The notes under the pieces were generated by a model that was given only the letters and a program-made list of their open reading frames with translations, did not search any database and was not told where the DNA came from. 64,000 nucleotides of DNA, from contig CM072811.1 in the NCBI GenBank assembly GCA_037013495.1, positions 46,569,452 through 46,633,451 on the forward strand. Direction: 5' to 3'. Made by a program: the position numbers and the translations under genes. The DNA is from Hippophae tibetana. Lineage: Eukaryota > Streptophyta > Magnoliopsida > Rosales > Elaeagnaceae. Numbering within the stretch: position 1 is the stretch's first letter; every line of letters starts with the position of its first letter. This document shows, one piece after another, positions 61,427 through 64,000 of this stretch.

Positions 61427-61747
61427 GATTTCAAAACCCTAAATACTATTTAGAAAATAATAATTTTAATAATATATTTCTTTTTAATTAAGTAATAATT
61501 ATTTAGAAAAATAATGATTTCAATAATGTATTTTGTCTGACGAAAAAATAGTAATTAAATAACATTATTTGAACTTTACTGAATATAGAGGTATTAAGGT
61601 AATTTACAGTTTTTTTTCATTATATTCCAGTGGCAAACTAAACACTGTAATCCTGATTCCGAATTTGATTCTAATAATAAAACCAAACAACATCATTTTC
61701 TTTTTATTCCGATTTCGATTCTATTTCACAAACCAAACAACACCTAA
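61427..61747. mobile_element. Truncated relative of the 46353-47036 MITE
   Basis: Shares AACCCTAAATACTATTTAGAAAATAATAA-type sequence, TTTACTGAATATAG and ATTCCAGTGGCAAACTAAAC with the other copy. It ends CAAACCAAACAACACC at 61744, followed by TAA (61745-61747), the expected target triplet. The left terminus and most of the CCCTAAA-rich interior are missing. Confidence 0.75.
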
Positions 61748-61918
61748 TAATTAACTTGGATGCATGAATATCATAATTCTTTCTCGTTACTAATCATGAC
61801 ATAATATTTAATTATTTTTATTTTTAAATAACGTGAACTAATTACATAAAATATTAATATTAAACTTAACAATAACAACTTATTTTAGTCATTATAATTT
61901 TGTGATCATGTGTTAATT

Positions 61919-62041
61919 ACGGGTGGGTGGGGTTAAATCAGTTTTTTTTGGGAAAACACAAATTATTTACATTTTTAATAACGGGTGAGTGGGGTTAAAT
62001 CAGTTTTTTTGAGAAAACACAAATTATTTACATTTTTAATA
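61919..62041. repeat. Tandem duplication of about 62 bp
   Basis: Copies 61919-61980 and 61981-62041, both beginning ACGGGTG and containing GGGGTTAAATCAGTTTTTT and AACACAAATTATTTACA. They differ at about three positions, so the duplication is fairly recent. Confidence 0.95.
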
Positions 62042-64000
62042 ATTTTGATTAGTAATAAAGATGTTAGCATATATTTTAAATAATTGTTTTGGATAAATAA
62101 TTGTTTATCCTTTGATGAGCTTTACCCATTGAGTCCATGGTTGTACTTGTTAGTGTTTATTTAAGTTTACTAACTACTTGTTTAGAAATAAAAAACCAAA
62201 TGCAATATATAATTTTAATATAAATAATTATAGGAATAAATTAAAGTAAAACATAAAAATAACAATTTATATTAGTAAATAAAGGTATACGTATTCTTAT
62301 AAAACAATAATGCTATATTTAAATATTTGTTAATGTATCTAGTCACTTTCCTTTTCTTTTATTTGAAAGTCTTTAAGGAGTAAGTTTGCTTTCGAGGGAT
62401 ATTTTTCTATTGGAGATTTATTTTACTTATATATTTTTTATTTTATTAATTTTTTAAATAAAAATATTTATTTGTATTATTTCTTCACTTAGATTTAACT
62501 TTAGAGTGATTTTTTTTATCTATATATTTATCTATGATGATATATATTATATTTATGCTTATAAAATGTGTATTGTTTTTGTTAATCTAGATATTTTTCT
62601 AGATTTATAGTATTAAAGATCATGAAAATTAACATGTTAATAAAAAATTATTTTTAAAAATAATAATTAATATATCAATTAGAGTAACAAAATATTTGAT
62701 TGAAGAATTTATAATAGAATGAAAAATAAAAGTTTAAAATTTATTATGAAATATTTAATAAGATTTTTAGTTTTAGTTTAATAATTTTGATTATTGATGT
62801 ATATAGATTGATGATAAATTTTTATTTTTGATTTAAAAAAAAATAAAAACACTCAAATGCAATATATAGTTTTGACATACATAGTTGTAGGTATAAATTA
62901 AAGTAAAGCATTAAAATAGAGCTTGTATATACTATATAGCGGCAGTACACCGACTCTTTAGATATGTTAATTATTATAGAAATATAATATAAAAAAATAA
63001 AAGATTAAGTATTGGTTAGACCCACTTAAACGGCTATAGTCGGTCGTGTTATGGAGGAATTTTCCAACAAGAAGCGTGCTATTTAACCCAGGTCACACAC
63101 GGCGTTAAGATTTTTTAAAGTAATTTCTTATTGTTATAGAAAAAGTATAAAGGAAAAGTAAATTATAAAAGCCACGATTGGGGCAGGTTTTTTTTTTTAC
63201 GAATAAAAATTATCTATTTCATTTAAATATATATATATATATATTAAAAATTATAGTTTATGAATAAATTCACAAAGATAATCATGAATGGTATGCAAAA
63301 ACAAAAACAAAAAAATACTAGATAATAATTTAAATAATAATAAAATATTAAGATAAATAAAGAAGTACTAATCATGAGAGTAACTTGTTTATAAATATGA
63401 TTATATACTTATATTTAATAGAGCATATTGCTCCATGATATAAATGTTAAATTCATATATATATATATATTTTTATTTTTATTTTTATTATATTATATCA
63501 CATATTAATTTTTTTTAAATAATTTTGTTTTTAATTTATTTTATGATATCATAAATAATATATATATATATGCAAATATATATTATCAGCATTACACATC
63601 CCAGTTGATATAGCTGGCCAAAGTTGTATGATTGAAATATACAATTTATAATAATAATAACTAAGGGAAGACTAAACATTCCAACTTGCGAAAATTTTAT
63701 ATTTAAAGGAATATGATAGAACATCAATAATAAATAAAATTAGATTTATATTATTATATTTCATAAAAAATATCGCCTTTTCAACTTGGTATGATCCCGA
63801 TCAAAATGGAAAAAGTTTATTCGCTGTATTATAAGTAGGAATTATTGAATGGCCATAGACACGGTAATCTGAACAAATTAATGTATGAAGAGGAGAACAG
63901 GAAATAAGAAAACATACATATTTTCTCTAGTACATTTTTCCTATGGACGAAGAATTTGTTGATTCTCAAACTATACTTATTATATAAAAATATACCTATT
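62042..64000. other. AT-rich spacer to window end
   Basis: No gene recognised. A small less AT-rich patch at 63015-63110 (GGTTAGACCCACTTAAACGG, 63015-63034) is unassigned. (TA)n runs occur near 63228, 63458 and 63560. Confidence 0.5.

Overview
This window looks like nuclear DNA from an AT-rich flowering plant, probably a eudicot. The evidence is an intron-rich RAD23 gene with plant-type organisation, Ty1/copia retrotransposons primed by initiator-Met tRNA, hAT and Harbinger-type MITEs, and long AT-rich spacers full of (TA)n. I see no prokaryotic-style operon, tRNA, rRNA or CRISPR array. Only two genes are convincingly intact: RAD23 (minus strand, 39272-45870, 12 coding exons that I traced by eye and that join into a 416-residue frame) and an intronless gene for a 191-residue acidic protein (minus strand, 56663-57238) with a clear TATA box and an ABRE-like motif upstream.

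Layout. 509-4720: decayed copia element A (+) with an internal deletion across protease/integrase and a clipped 3' LTR. 6764-6930: a near-perfect hairpin. 9043-15151: copia element B (-) flanked by AAAGA; its gag is split by a solo LTR of the element A family (12873-13310, flanked by GTATC). 15410-16546: pieces of a degraded minus-strand gene or genes, including a 60-nt exon resembling a heavy-metal-associated (HMA) domain. 16560-22096: mostly AT-rich, with a retroelement LTR fragment and CACTA-like sequence. 22097-22560: hAT transposase remnant. 23139-34437: an 11.3-kb Sirevirus-like copia element C (+), flanked by TAATC. It carries what looks like another element's LTR in its 3' region, and that LTR-like block itself hosts a 467-bp hAT MITE with a perfect 8-bp target duplication. 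34443-36560: truncated copia D (-). 36561-38890: unassigned DNA, perhaps partly organelle-derived.

39272-45870: RAD23, with a second, older hAT-type MITE in intron 3. 46353-47036: Harbinger-like element with a telomere-like CCCTAAA-rich interior; a truncated relative lies at 61427-61744. 47546-49110: an array of about 19 units built on the palindrome GTAACATGTTAC. 49600-50400: AT-rich tandem repeat. 52159-52350: RNase H-like coding remnant. 56663-57480: the acidic-protein gene and its promoter. The rest is AT-rich spacer.

The window is therefore mainly a record of nested transposon insertion around two host genes. RAD23 is expected to shuttle ubiquitinated cargo to the proteasome and to act in nucleotide excision repair. 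The role of the 191-residue protein is unknown. The two genes show no evident functional link. All boundaries were read by eye. Target-site duplications and splice joins were checked base by base where stated; lineage names rest on remembered family features.
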